Assembly (NCBI GenBank): GCA_965278965.1
Contig: OZ257127.1
Span: 3,224,001 to 3,288,000, forward strand
Direction: 5' to 3'
DNA: 64,000 bases
Origin: UBA10649 sp965278965
Lineage (GTDB): Bacteria; Actinomycetota; Actinomycetes; S36-B12
The notes below the pieces were generated by a model. That model had not been told where the DNA came from and ran no database searches. It saw only the letters and a list, made by a program, of their open reading frames with translations. Every line of letters starts with the position of its first letter. The first letter of the stretch is position 1. Below, piece after piece: positions 22,930-31,300 of this stretch. The translations under genes were made by a program, and so were the position numbers.

Positions 22930-23189
22930 GTGCGGATCCTGACCCCTTCGACGACATCGTGCTGGACGACGACTTCGTGGCCGGTGGCGTCGCGGAGCGA
23001 ACAGCTGACGAACGCATCGCCCAGGCGCAGCGGATCGCCCGCGCCAATGACCAGCTGCGCGCTGCCGGCGAGATTGCCGACGGGGCCGGAAAGCCCCGGT
23101 TCCACCGCACCCGGCGGCTCATCCCGTGGGTTGCCGTCGGCACCGTCGCGGCTGTCGGGATCGTCGTGATCGCACTGCTCGCCCGCTGA
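22926..23189 (+). CDS. small C-terminal-anchored membrane protein (87 aa)
   Basis: An 87-residue protein whose ATG overlaps the GT2 stop by 4 bp. The first half is acidic (DPDPFDDIVLDDDFV) with a helical AERTADERIAQAQRIARANDQL. The second half has a basic RFHRTRRLIP followed by one membrane helix ending the protein (WVAVGTVAAVGIVVIALLAR). The topology is a cytoplasmic domain tail-anchored to the membrane. Its coupling to two glycosyltransferases suggests a scaffold or regulator of the glycosylation cassette. No family recognised. Confidence 0.7.
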   Translation: MSADPDPFDDIVLDDDFVAGGVAERTADERIAQAQRIARANDQLRAAGEIADGAGKPRFHRTRRLIPWVAVGTVAAVGIVVIALLAR

Positions 23190-23208
23190 CGTCGCTCGCG
23201 AGCCTCCG

Positions 23209-24642
23209 CTACCAGGCGGGGATGATCCGGTCCCGCCCGCGGTCCTTGGCCTCGTAGAGCGCGACGTCCGCCCGCCAGATGACGGCGCTGCCGGCCTCGT
23301 CGGCCTCTCGGACGGCATAGCCGATCGACACAGTGCGCTGTGTGGGCATGGCTGCGCGCAGTCGTTCCAGCAGCGCAGGCGCGTCGTCGCGACCGACGCC
23401 GGGCAGCAGCAGCGCGAACTCCTCACCGCCGTAGCGGGCGAGGAAGGCGCTGCTGGGCAACGAGGCGCGCCACGCGCGGGCACACGTCGCGAGCAGCCGA
23501 TCGCCGGCCTGATGGCCGTTCTCGTCGTTGAACGACTTGAAGTGGTCGAGGTCGAGCATCGCAACCGTCAGCGGCTCTCCCGTGAGGATCGAGGACTCCA
23601 CGAGCCGCTCGACCTCGTAGTCGAGGGTCCGACGGTTCGGCAGGCCGGTGAGGGCGTCCGTCCGAGCCTCGCGTCCCAGGAGCGTGTTCTGGGCGCGCAC
23701 CGTCCGCAGGACCCGCTCAAGCCGCCAGGTGACCAGGAGCAGGACCCCGATCGACGCGATCGACAGGCGGCGGATGGCGACGTCGTCCCACGCGACGAAC
23801 ACGAGCAGCACCGGGATCGCCAGCATGCCGATCGCCAGGCCCACCAGGCGGAACGATCGATCGGGGGAGGGAAGTCGCTCGGCCGGGTTGTCGACGAGAT
23901 CGGCGTCGGGAGCCCACGCCGCCGCCGCCATGATCACGATGGCGGCGAGGTAGAGCGCGTCGAGGAGCGGTGGTGAGAAGTCGTCCACGCCGTTGCTGAC
24001 GACGACGTTGTAGAACAGGTCGGCCGACAACGTCGTCAGGAACCCGATCGCCAGCAACGACGTCGCGATCGTCGTGCGCGCACCGCCGATGAGAAGGCGT
24101 GTCAGTCCCGCCAGCACAACGATGTCGAGGAACGGGTACGCGAGCACGATAAGCAACGCGAGCCCGCTCTGCTCGGAGTGCAGGATCGTAGGCCGCGCAA
24201 CGACATAGCCGATGACAGCCGCGGCAGCGACGGTGATGATGGTGGTGTCGATCCACGCATCTCGGTCGCCGCCGGGGAACACACGGCGCACCAGGATCAG
24301 CAGGCCGCCGATCGCGGCCACGTACGCGCCGAGGTACAGCACGTCCGCCGGTCCGGGGAACGGCGGATCGTCGAGCAGGCGCTGCTGGACGTCGTACATG
24401 ACGTCGGCGACGACCGTCAGAGCGGCGTACGACCACATGAGCAGCCACACGATCCGCGTCCGCGGCGGCATCCGGAACACGGCCCACCCGAACACCACGA
24501 CCGCGGTCGCGCCCGTGAGGCGCGCGACGACGACCCAGGCGCCGGAGTCGACGGGTATGACAAGGAGCGTCGCGCAGGCGAGCAGTCCCGCGGCGACGCT
24601 GAGGACCCACCAGCGGCTCGGTGGGCGGCCCGTCGGTGTCAC
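23209..24642 (-). CDS. membrane diguanylate cyclase (GGDEF)
   Basis: A 477-residue protein from GTG 24642, chosen because GGGAGG lies 5-6 nt upstream; an earlier in-frame ATG lacks a site. About nine hydrophobic segments fill residues 10-300, with no periplasmic sensor domain. A C-terminal GGDEF domain follows (DALTGLPNRRTLD, DLDHFKSFNDENGHQAGD, then RYGGEEFALLLPG as the active-site loop). GGEEF is a functional variant that makes c-di-GMP from two GTP. The RxxD inhibitory site five residues before the loop is absent (sequence PSSAFLA), so product inhibition is probably lost. No EAL domain. A regulator of surface or developmental behaviour. Confidence 0.88.
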   Translation of the reverse strand: MTPTGRPPSRWWVLSVAAGLLACATLLVIPVDSGAWVVVARLTGATAVVVFGWAVFRMPPRTRIVWLLMWSYAALTVVADVMYDVQQRLLDDPPFPGPADVLYLGAYVAAIGGLLILVRRVFPGGDRDAWIDTTIITVAAAAVIGYVVARPTILHSEQSGLALLIVLAYPFLDIVVLAGLTRLLIGGARTTIATSLLAIGFLTTLSADLFYNVVVSNGVDDFSPPLLDALYLAAIVIMAAAAWAPDADLVDNPAERLPSPDRSFRLVGLAIGMLAIPVLLVFVAWDDVAIRRLSIASIGVLLLVTWRLERVLRTVRAQNTLLGREARTDALTGLPNRRTLDYEVERLVESSILTGEPLTVAMLDLDHFKSFNDENGHQAGDRLLATCARAWRASLPSSAFLARYGGEEFALLLPGVGRDDAPALLERLRAAMPTQRTVSIGYAVREADEAGSAVIWRADVALYEAKDRGRDRIIPAW

Positions 24643-25162
24643 GTGTGCCTCCCGTTGGCCGAACAGAATAGAGCCGCGACCGCCCTCGGCATTGCCGATC
24701 AGCGCCGGGACGCGCCGGGACGCGCAGATCAGCCGCGACATGCCTGCGACATGACCGTGATACGACCGTGATGTTGGGAGATCTATCTCACATCTGAGGT
24801 CGCTCGAATGCCCCTTGGATTGTGACGGGGATCACGGTACAAAACCGACATTCGCCATCTTTCATCCGCGTCCGCACCCGATCCACGTCGCGCTCGATTG
24901 GCCCGATGTCGTTGCCATTCTTAGACTTTTCCCTCGGATGGCGGCCTTCCCCCGGCCGTCCGGCGAAGGAGCACGAACCTTCGTGATGCCCCGGCGGTCG
25001 CCGCCGCCGGGAGCGGCTGGACCATCAGTGCCAGGGCGTGCGACTCGCCCCTGGCCGGCCGGCCGCAGGTGAGCCAGGCGAGGCAGACAGAGATCCTCGC
25101 TGGGGCGACGACCCGCATCGCGACCGCGCACCGGGAGCACCGGTGCAGAGCATTGAGGATGC
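24643..25162. other. long intergenic region upstream of the lysozyme-like gene
   Basis: About 520 bases between two divergent genes. The left half has A/T-richer stretches than its surroundings. It includes a repeat of ACCGTGAT (in tgACCGTGATacgACCGTGATg, about 24751-24772), an inverted GAGAT-CT-ATCTC and a CRP-type palindrome (24821-24836). The right half, about 24950-25160, is G+C-rich and would be a long leader of about 300 nt if transcription starts near the CRP site. I looked for the conserved elements of the actinobacterial c-di-AMP riboswitch and did not find them. No gene is recognisable. Confidence 0.5.
24821..24836 (+). promoter_or_regulatory. CRP/GlxR-type binding site
   Basis: TGTGA-N6-TCACG matches the CRP/GlxR consensus TGTGA-N6-TCACA at nine of ten positions. 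It lies in the A/T-richer half of the gap, 327 bp before the lysozyme-like gene and about 180 bp from the diguanylate cyclase start. CRP-family control of rpf genes is known in mycobacteria and corynebacteria. Confidence 0.5.
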
Positions 25163-25849
25163 ATGTCCAGACGCAGCGTTGCCCGAAGCGTGAGATGCGC
25201 GGGCGTCGTAGCAGCAGCAGTAGCCCTGACCGCCTCGGTCGGTCCGGCCTCGGCTGCGACCAGCCCAACGGTCGCGGAACCCGTCGAGGCGGCCGCCGTC
25301 TCGACCATCGATCTCGGTGGCGCCGTCGTCGCCGCCGGAGTGACCGCACAGGAGCCGGTCACCTCCACGGCAGTCGCCGCCCGGCCGGCGCAGCGCCCCT
25401 CTCGGGTATCCGCCCAGCGGGCGCGAGCCGCCGCCTATGCCAGGTTCACGTCATTCACGTTGCGCTCCAAGGAGACTCGTGACATGCGCGGGATCGAGAA
25501 GAGCATGTACCACGGGCGGTACTACTCCACGACCTCGGAGACCAAGCGGCTGTGCATCGTCCGCCGTGAGAGCGAGGGCCACTACGACGTGGTGTCGCGC
25601 AGCGGCTCCTACCGTGGCGCGTACCAGGTCTCGGCGGCGCTGGCCCGCGGAGCGACGTGGATGATGCTCAAGGAGCACAAGAAGCTCATGGGCGCGACGA
25701 ACGCGAAGCGCACGTTGGCGCACCTCCGCGCGATGCCGATGAACCGCTGGCCGCGCTACTGGCAGGACGCCGCGTTCCACACGATCATCAACTGGGACGG
25801 CACCTTGTCCGGCGCGAACCACTGGGCGGGCGGACGCTGGCACTGCTGA
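25163..25849 (+). CDS. secreted lysozyme-like (Rpf/SLT-type) protein
   Basis: A 228-residue protein: signal peptide (about residues 1-31, ending ASAAT), a low-complexity Ala/Val/Thr linker to about residue 95, then a C-terminal domain. The domain has CIVRRESEGHYDVVSRSGSYRGAYQVS and ends NHWAGGRWHC. C-x-x-x-x-E-S with Y-x-G-A-Y-Q is the lysozyme-like core of resuscitation-promoting factors and small transglycosylases; the Glu of RRES is the likely catalytic acid. First and last cysteines probably form a disulfide. It should cut peptidoglycan outside the cell. GAGGA precedes ATG by about 5 nt. The leader is long, with a CRP-type site far upstream. Confidence 0.75.
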   Translation: MSRRSVARSVRCAGVVAAAVALTASVGPASAATSPTVAEPVEAAAVSTIDLGGAVVAAGVTAQEPVTSTAVAARPAQRPSRVSAQRARAAAYARFTSFTLRSKETRDMRGIEKSMYHGRYYSTTSETKRLCIVRRESEGHYDVVSRSGSYRGAYQVSAALARGATWMMLKEHKKLMGATNAKRTLAHLRAMPMNRWPRYWQDAAFHTIINWDGTLSGANHWAGGRWHC

Positions 25850-25859
25850 TCGTGCGCGA

Positions 25860-26792
25860 TCACGCCGCCGGTCGGGACAGCCGCTTCCGGCACGCCGTCT
25901 TGGCGACGCGCATGAAGTGCTGCGCCGCAGGCGATGTCGTCGCTCCCTTGGGGATCGCGACGACGATGGTGCGCGGGTCCACCGGCGGCGAGATGTGCTT
26001 CACGACGATGCCGGGGTCCTTCAGGTCGACGGCGAGCAGGGGCATCACGGCCGGGCCCATGCTGGCGCGGACCATGGCTTGGATCGCGCCGTTGTCGTTG
26101 GAGCGGAACACATATCGCGGACGCACGCCGATCGCCTTCAGGCCCTCATCGACCACGCGCTGGCAGTCACAGTCGTGCTGGCCGACCATGGGCACGCCGT
26201 CGAGCGCGGCTGCTGGCAGCTCCCGGCCCGGGTTCTCCTGGGCGATCGGGCCGTCGGCCTGGAGCACGGCGACGAACGGGTCGACGCCGAGGACGGTCAT
26301 GTCGAGGCGGCTGTCCTCGATCGGCCCCGCGAGGAAGGTCACGTCGATCTCGCCGGCGAGCAGCGCCTCGATGAGCCGCGGCTGGACGTCCTCCTCGACG
26401 AGGCTGATGGCCAGATCTGGGGACGAGTGACGCATCGTCGAGACGAGCTCGGGCAGGAGCTGAACGGAGACGCTCTGGTACGTGCCGATCCGCAGCCGTC
26501 CGGCAGTCCCGCTGGTCAGGTCGGCCAGGTCGGACTCGGCTGCTTCGAGTCTGACCGCGATGTCGTCGGCGTGCCGCAGGAGCACGCGACCGGCGGGCGT
26601 GAGTGTCGGGGGCCGGGGACCACCGGGTCGGTCGAACAAGGGGAGCCCGACCGCCCGCTCGAGACCGGCGATCTGTTGGCTGATGGCGGCCTGAGAGAAG
26701 CCGAGCACGTCGGCGGCACCGATGAACGACCCCTCCTCCGCGACGGCGCGCAGTGCCCGTAGATGCTTCAGCTCGACGTTGTCGAAACTCAT
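25860..26792 (-). CDS. LysR-family transcriptional regulator
   Basis: A 310-residue LTTR from ATG 26792, with AGGAAGGA about 10 nt upstream. The winged HTH is at residues 1-60: VELKHLRALRAVAEEGSFIGAADVLGFSQAAISQQIAGLERAVGLPLFDR. The linker helix follows, then a two-lobed effector domain (RLRIGTYQSV..., VTFLAG, PFVAVL, RASMGPAVMPLLAV). The effector domain resembles the CysB/MetR-like general type without a specific hint. It is divergent from a 105-residue gene, and the gap holds an A/T-rich stretch and inverted repeats at 26872-26894. By family habit it should control that neighbour and itself. Inducer unknown. Confidence 0.9.
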   Translation of the reverse strand: MSFDNVELKHLRALRAVAEEGSFIGAADVLGFSQAAISQQIAGLERAVGLPLFDRPGGPRPPTLTPAGRVLLRHADDIAVRLEAAESDLADLTSGTAGRLRIGTYQSVSVQLLPELVSTMRHSSPDLAISLVEEDVQPRLIEALLAGEIDVTFLAGPIEDSRLDMTVLGVDPFVAVLQADGPIAQENPGRELPAAALDGVPMVGQHDCDCQRVVDEGLKAIGVRPRYVFRSNDNGAIQAMVRASMGPAVMPLLAVDLKDPGIVVKHISPPVDPRTIVVAIPKGATTSPAAQHFMRVAKTACRKRLSRPAA

Positions 26793-26871
26793 CGGACTGG
26801 TCCTTCCTGGCCTTTCGAGACCATCAGCAGGAGCGATCGACACGATCACAGATCATCGCTTTTCTTTATGT

Positions 26872-26894
26872 TACCCGAGCCCTACCTTGGGTAG
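26872..26894. promoter_or_regulatory. inverted repeats in the LysR/105-aa divergent gap
   Basis: Two nested dyads: TACCC-N12-GGGTA (26872-26893) and CTACC-TTG-GGTAG (26882-26894), 20 bp before the ATG at 26914 and just ahead of AAAGGAG. TATGTT (about 26867-26872) could be a -10. A plausible LysR or other repressor site. Confidence 0.4.
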
Positions 26895-26913
26895 CGGAGG
26901 AAAGGAGACCCCC

Positions 26914-27231
26914 ATGCTCACCCAGAACACCACGAAGATCGGCTCCGACGACACCGCGGTCCTGCCGATCGACACGAACGCGACCCGTGCTCAGCTGGCC
27001 GCTCTCGCCGAGACCATCGCGCAGGGCGGCATGGCGGCGGACCCGGTCAACGTCCTCCTCGTCGCCCACACCGCGCGCGACCTCGGCGTCAGCGCGACGC
27101 TCGTGTCCGTGCTCGCCGACGAGCAGGAGCCGTCGGTGGCCCGCGAGCGGGCCTTCGGCCGCGTGAGCGCGCTCATCGATGCGCGGCTCGACGTCATCCA
27201 TGCACGGACGATGCTGCCGGTCACCTGCTAG
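26914..27231 (+). CDS. 105-residue helical protein, function unknown
   Basis: The ATG has AAAGGAG 6 nt upstream. The product is a soluble protein: N-terminal polar strand, then helices ATRAQLAALAETIAQGG, PVNVLLVAHTARDLGVSATLVSVLAD and SVARERAFGRVSALIDARLDVIHA. The last cysteine is the final residue. No membrane segment or known motif. It is the divergent partner of the LysR gene, hence its probable target, and is followed directly by a strong hairpin. No homologous family recognised. Confidence 0.65.
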   Translation: MLTQNTTKIGSDDTAVLPIDTNATRAQLAALAETIAQGGMAADPVNVLLVAHTARDLGVSATLVSVLADEQEPSVARERAFGRVSALIDARLDVIHARTMLPVTC

Positions 27232-27257
27232 CGGCGTCGACCTCCGCACGACAGCGA

Positions 27258-27289
27258 GAGGGCCGGAACCCCAACGGGTTCCGGCCCTC
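27258..27289. terminator. strong bidirectional terminator hairpin
   Basis: GAGGGCCGGAACCC and GGGTTCCGGCCCTC form a perfect 14-bp stem with a 4-nt loop (CAAC). It sits midway in the 71-bp gap between two convergent genes (stops at 27231 and 27303). There is no T-tract. This is the clearest terminator in the window. Confidence 0.85.
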
Positions 27290-27302
27290 CCGTGCGTTCG
27301 CG

Positions 27303-27746
27303 CTAGGTGGTCTTCGTCCCGTTCACGCGACCGGCAAGGTTGAGCAGGGCGACCCCGACGAGGATCAGCACGATCCCGACGCCGATCGCCATGACGGCGA
27401 CGCCGAACGCGACGACGGAGGTGTACAGCGAGGCCTGCAGGAACGAGGCCGTCATCGCCGTCTGCCGCGTCGGGTCATCCCGGTCGAGCTCGGCGTAGGT
27501 CTTGCCACCGGTCGCCTCGAGGGCGTGATGGTTGATGATGTCCGCCTGGCAGTACGCCGCGAACGGCCCGCTGACCGGCTGGCCCGCCAGGCAGCTGGCG
27601 TCCTCCGACACGGTGATCCGCTGGTCGGCGAGGGTGCTGCTGACGGTCGCGTAGGTGACGGCGCCGGCGAGCACCATGATCGCGCCGACGACCATCGTGA
27701 CGATGCTGATCCACCGGGCTGTGCCCGAACCGTGGCTGCTTGACAT
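27303..27746 (-). CDS. two-helix membrane protein with extracytoplasmic loop
   Basis: A 147-residue protein; ATG 27746 has GAGGAGGAG about 6 nt upstream. A membrane helix (about residues 12-33) and another (about 110-135) flank an extracytoplasmic loop with two cysteines (DASCLAGQPVSGPFAAYCQAD), which may form a disulfide. The loop also has GGKTYAELDRDDPTR. This outline is widespread in Actinobacteria and is often named aromatic ring-opening dioxygenase LigA in databases, a label with no support here. Function unknown. Confidence 0.75.
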   Translation of the reverse strand: MSSSHGSGTARWISIVTMVVGAIMVLAGAVTYATVSSTLADQRITVSEDASCLAGQPVSGPFAAYCQADIINHHALEATGGKTYAELDRDDPTRQTAMTASFLQASLYTSVVAFGVAVMAIGVGIVLILVGVALLNLAGRVNGTKTT

Positions 27747-27829
27747 CTGTGCTCCTCCTCGGCCAACCATTGGCCTCTGCTGCCACACGATCCCCGATCA
27801 AGGTGGGGATGCCAAGTGCCCGAAGGTCC

Positions 27830-28318
27830 CTAGGCGTCGCGCAGCGTGCGAATGCAGGCGACACACAGCGCGTGGTCGTCCACGTCCGGCAGGCCGGAGA
27901 CGTAGATCGCGCCGACGACGCCGACCCCGGCAACCTCGACCGGCACGCCCCCGCCGTGTGCCGCGTACTCGAGCTCGGACAGCCCTGTCGCCGCAGCGAA
28001 CGTCGTCCCGCGCTCCTCGTACCGACGACGAAGCGTCAACGTCGCCTGGCCGAACCTCTCGACCGCTCGCCGCTTGCGGGCGATCCAGTCGTCGGAGTCC
28101 GGCCGTGACCCGGGCAGCGCCACGCGGTACGCCAGCCGGCCGAGGTGAGTGACCTCGATGACGACGGCCAGCCCGTCCGCTTCTGCTCGCGCCGTCGCGA
28201 GCCGACCGAGAGCGACGGCGTCGGCGAGGTCGAACCGGGAGAGCACCAGCGTGCGCGCCTGGGCGAGCAGCTGCGCCTCCGTCTCGGGGCGGTCGTCGGG
28301 GTCGCTCGGCGCGGTCAT
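27830..28318 (-). CDS. haem-degrading-domain (UPF0303/HbpS-like) protein
   Basis: A 162-residue protein of the Haem_degrading family (pfam03928, UPF0303 branch). Landmarks are AVALGRLATARAEADGLAVVIEV (N-terminal helix and strand), WIARKRRAVERFGQATL, ATGLSELEYAAHGGGVPVEV and GVVGAIYVSGLPDVDDHALCV. That last glycine loop and D-x-x-D-H end are family hallmarks. Some relatives bind haem or cobalamin, or act as chaperone-like GlcG proteins. The fold is clear; ligand and role are not. No signal peptide. Confidence 0.85.
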   Translation of the reverse strand: MTAPSDPDDRPETEAQLLAQARTLVLSRFDLADAVALGRLATARAEADGLAVVIEVTHLGRLAYRVALPGSRPDSDDWIARKRRAVERFGQATLTLRRRYEERGTTFAAATGLSELEYAAHGGGVPVEVAGVGVVGAIYVSGLPDVDDHALCVACIRTLRDA

Positions 28319-28346
28319 GGGCGAACGCTAGCCACCTACGCGGCGC

Positions 28347-31300
28347 TCAGGCGGGCGGAGCAGGCGAGAGCACGACGACAAGGTCTCCCGGCTCGACCTG
28401 GGCCTTGTCCAGGACGTGGACCGCCTCGACGGTCCCGGCCGTGCCGGCGGTCACCGCGGACTCCATCTTCATCGCCTCGATCACGGCGACCTTCTGCCCG
28501 GGCTGCACCTGGTCGCCGACCTTGACCATGACGGTGATGACGCCGGGCACGGACGCCCCGAGGTGTGCGGGGTTGCCGGGCTCGGCCTTCGGCCGGACGT
28601 TCACCGTCTTGGGTGCGCGCTCGTCGACCACACGCAGGGCGACCGGCTGGCCGTTCGCCCGAAGGTGGACGCTGCGGCGGCCCGCCTCGTCGACGTCGCC
28701 GATCGCATCGAGCTCGACGAACATCTGCTGGCCGGGGGCGACGTCGATCACCTCGGTGACTCCGGGCTCGAGCCCGTACAGGTACGCGTGCGTCGGCAGG
28801 ACGGACACGTCGCCGTAGGTGGCCCGAGCAGCGTCGAACGCCGCCGCCTCGGCGGGGAGCATGAGCCGCGTGAGCGCCGCGCGGCGAAGCGCGGGGTCGG
28901 CCAGCGCCGCGCGGTCGGCGGCGTTGATGACGGGCGCGACGAGCGGAGGCTTGCCGGCGAGCACGCGGTCCGTGAACGGCTGGACGAACCCGCCCGCCGG
29001 CACGCCGAGCTGGCCCTGCAGGAAGGCGATGACGGACGCGGGGAGGTCGTGGCCGCCCGGGTCGGCGACGAGGTCGGCGGTCGTGACGCCGGCCGCGACC
29101 ATCCACACGGCGAGGTCGCCGACGACCTTGCTGCTCGGCGTGACCTTCACAGGCCGGCCGAGGAGCACGTTCGCGTCATGGTACGCGGCCAGGACGTCGG
29201 CGAACCGGTCCCCGACGCCGAGGGCGTCCGCCTGGGCGCGCAGGTTCGACAGCTGTCCGCCAGGGACCTCGTACCGGTAGACCCCGGTCGCGGGGGAGCG
29301 CTGGCCCGCCTCGAACGGGGCATAGAGGTCGCGGACCGCTGTCCAGTAGGCCTCCAGCGAGGCAGCGTCGGCGAGATCGAGCCCGCCCTCCGTCGACGGG
29401 TCGCGCTCGGTGTGCGCCATTGCGGCGAGCAGCGCGCCCAGGCTCGGCTGGCTGCCGCCGGAGGCCATCGGGGCGCTCGCGCAGTCCACGCCGTCGACTC
29501 CCGCGGCGATCGCCGTCAGGTAGGTCGCGAGCTGGCCGCCCGCGGTGTCGTGCGTGTGCAGCCGGACCGGCACGTCGAAGCGCTCGCGCAGCGCCGGGAT
29601 CAGGACGGCGGCCGCCGGTGGGCGCAGCAGCCCGGCCATGTCCTTGACGACCAGCCCGTGGGCGCCCGCGGCGACGAACTCGTCGGCGACGCGCAGGTAG
29701 TAGTCGAGGGTGTAGGTCGTCTCCGCCGGGTCGAGCAGGTCGGAGGTGTAGCAGATGGCTGCTTCGGCGAACCCGTCGTGCTCACGTACAGCGTCGATGA
29801 CTGGCCGCGTGCGCTCGACGGCGTTGAGGGCGTCGAAGACCCGGAACACGTCCATTCCCGCCGCGCGTGCCTCGCCGACGAACGCGGTGACGACGTCGTC
29901 CGGGTACGGGGCGTAGCCGAGCGCGTTACGGCCGCGGATGAGCATCTGCGTGAGGACACCCGGGGCGGCAGCGCGCAGGAGCTCCAGCCGGGCCCACGGG
30001 TCGTCGCCGAGGAAGCGCAGTGCCGCGTCGAACGTCGCGCCGCCCCAGCACTCCAGGCTGAACAGGCCCGGCAGGAGCGCGGCCTGCGCCCGGGCCCCGG
30101 CGACGAGGTCGTGGGTGCGGACCCGGGTGGCCAGGAGTGACTGGTGCGCGTCGCGCAGGGTCGTGTCGGTGACGGCGACATGGTTGAGAGAGCGCAGCCA
30201 CGCGGCGAGCGCCGTGGGGCCCTCCTCGTCGAGGACCGACTTGGCGGTGCGGGCCGGCGCAGACGTCGCGGTCGGGTCGGCGGGCAGGAGGACGGCCGGC
30301 TCCCGGACGGTCACGTGGGACTCACCGTTCGGCCGGTTGACGGTCGTCTCGGCGAGGCGGAGCAGGAGCCCCGATCCCGGGCCGACACCGGCGGCAGGCC
30401 GCTCGGTCAGCAGGGAGGGGTGCTCGTCGAGGAACGCGGTGGTCAGCCGCCCGTCGAGGAAGTCGGGGTCGGCGAGCAGGGCCCGCAGGAAGTTCACGTT
30501 GGTGGAGACGCCCCGGACGGTGAACTCCGACAGCGCGCGCCGGGCACGACGTGCCGCGCTCGGGAAGTCCGCCGCGCTCGCCGTCAGCTTGACCAGGAGC
30601 GAGTCGTAGAACGGGGTGACGTCGGCTCCGGCATAGGTCGCACCGTCGAGGCGTACCCCGGGACCGCCCGGCGAGCGGTAGACGACGATCGTGCCCGTCG
30701 CGGGCCGGAAGTCATCGGCCGGGTCCTCGGTCGTGAGGCGGCATTGGATCGCGCTGCGCTGCACGTGGATCCGGTCCTGCGCGATCCCGAGGTCCGGCAG
30801 TGTCTCGCCCCGGGCGATGCGCAGCTGGGACAGGACGAGGTCGATCCCGGTGACCTCCTCGGTGACGGTGTGCTCGACCTGGATGCGCGGGTTCATCTCG
30901 ATGAAGGAGTAGCCGTAGCCGGCGACGTGTGCGGCCGCGCGCTCCTCGGGGTCGGTCCAGATGAGGAACTCGACCGTCCCCGCGGCGGTGTAGTCGACCT
31001 CGCGGGCGAACGCGACCGCGTCCGAGCAGAGCCGCTCGACCAGCTCGCGAGGCAGCCCGGGGGCCGGTGCGATCTCCACGACCTTCTGATGCCGGCGCTG
31101 CACCGAGCAGTCACGTTCGTAGAGGTGCACGACGTTGCCGACGGCGTCGGCGAGGACCTGGACCTCGACGTGTCGCGGGCGGACCACGGCCTGCTCGATG
31201 AACAACGTGTCGTCGCCGAACGCTGCGGCGGCCTCGCGCCGAGCCGCGTCGTAGACGGTGCTCGCCTCCTCGGCCGAGTCGACCTTCCGCAGTCCGCGGC

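Noticed and set aside
24840..25162. c-di-AMP (ydaO-type) riboswitch before the lysozyme-like gene
   Set aside because: Expected by analogy with rpf genes, but I could not find the conserved purine-rich core or the GGGTGAATCC-like segment. A covariance-model search would settle it.
27303..27746. LigA-type ring-opening dioxygenase
   Set aside because: A frequent database label for this outline, but the sequence is a two-helix membrane protein with no metal-site motif.
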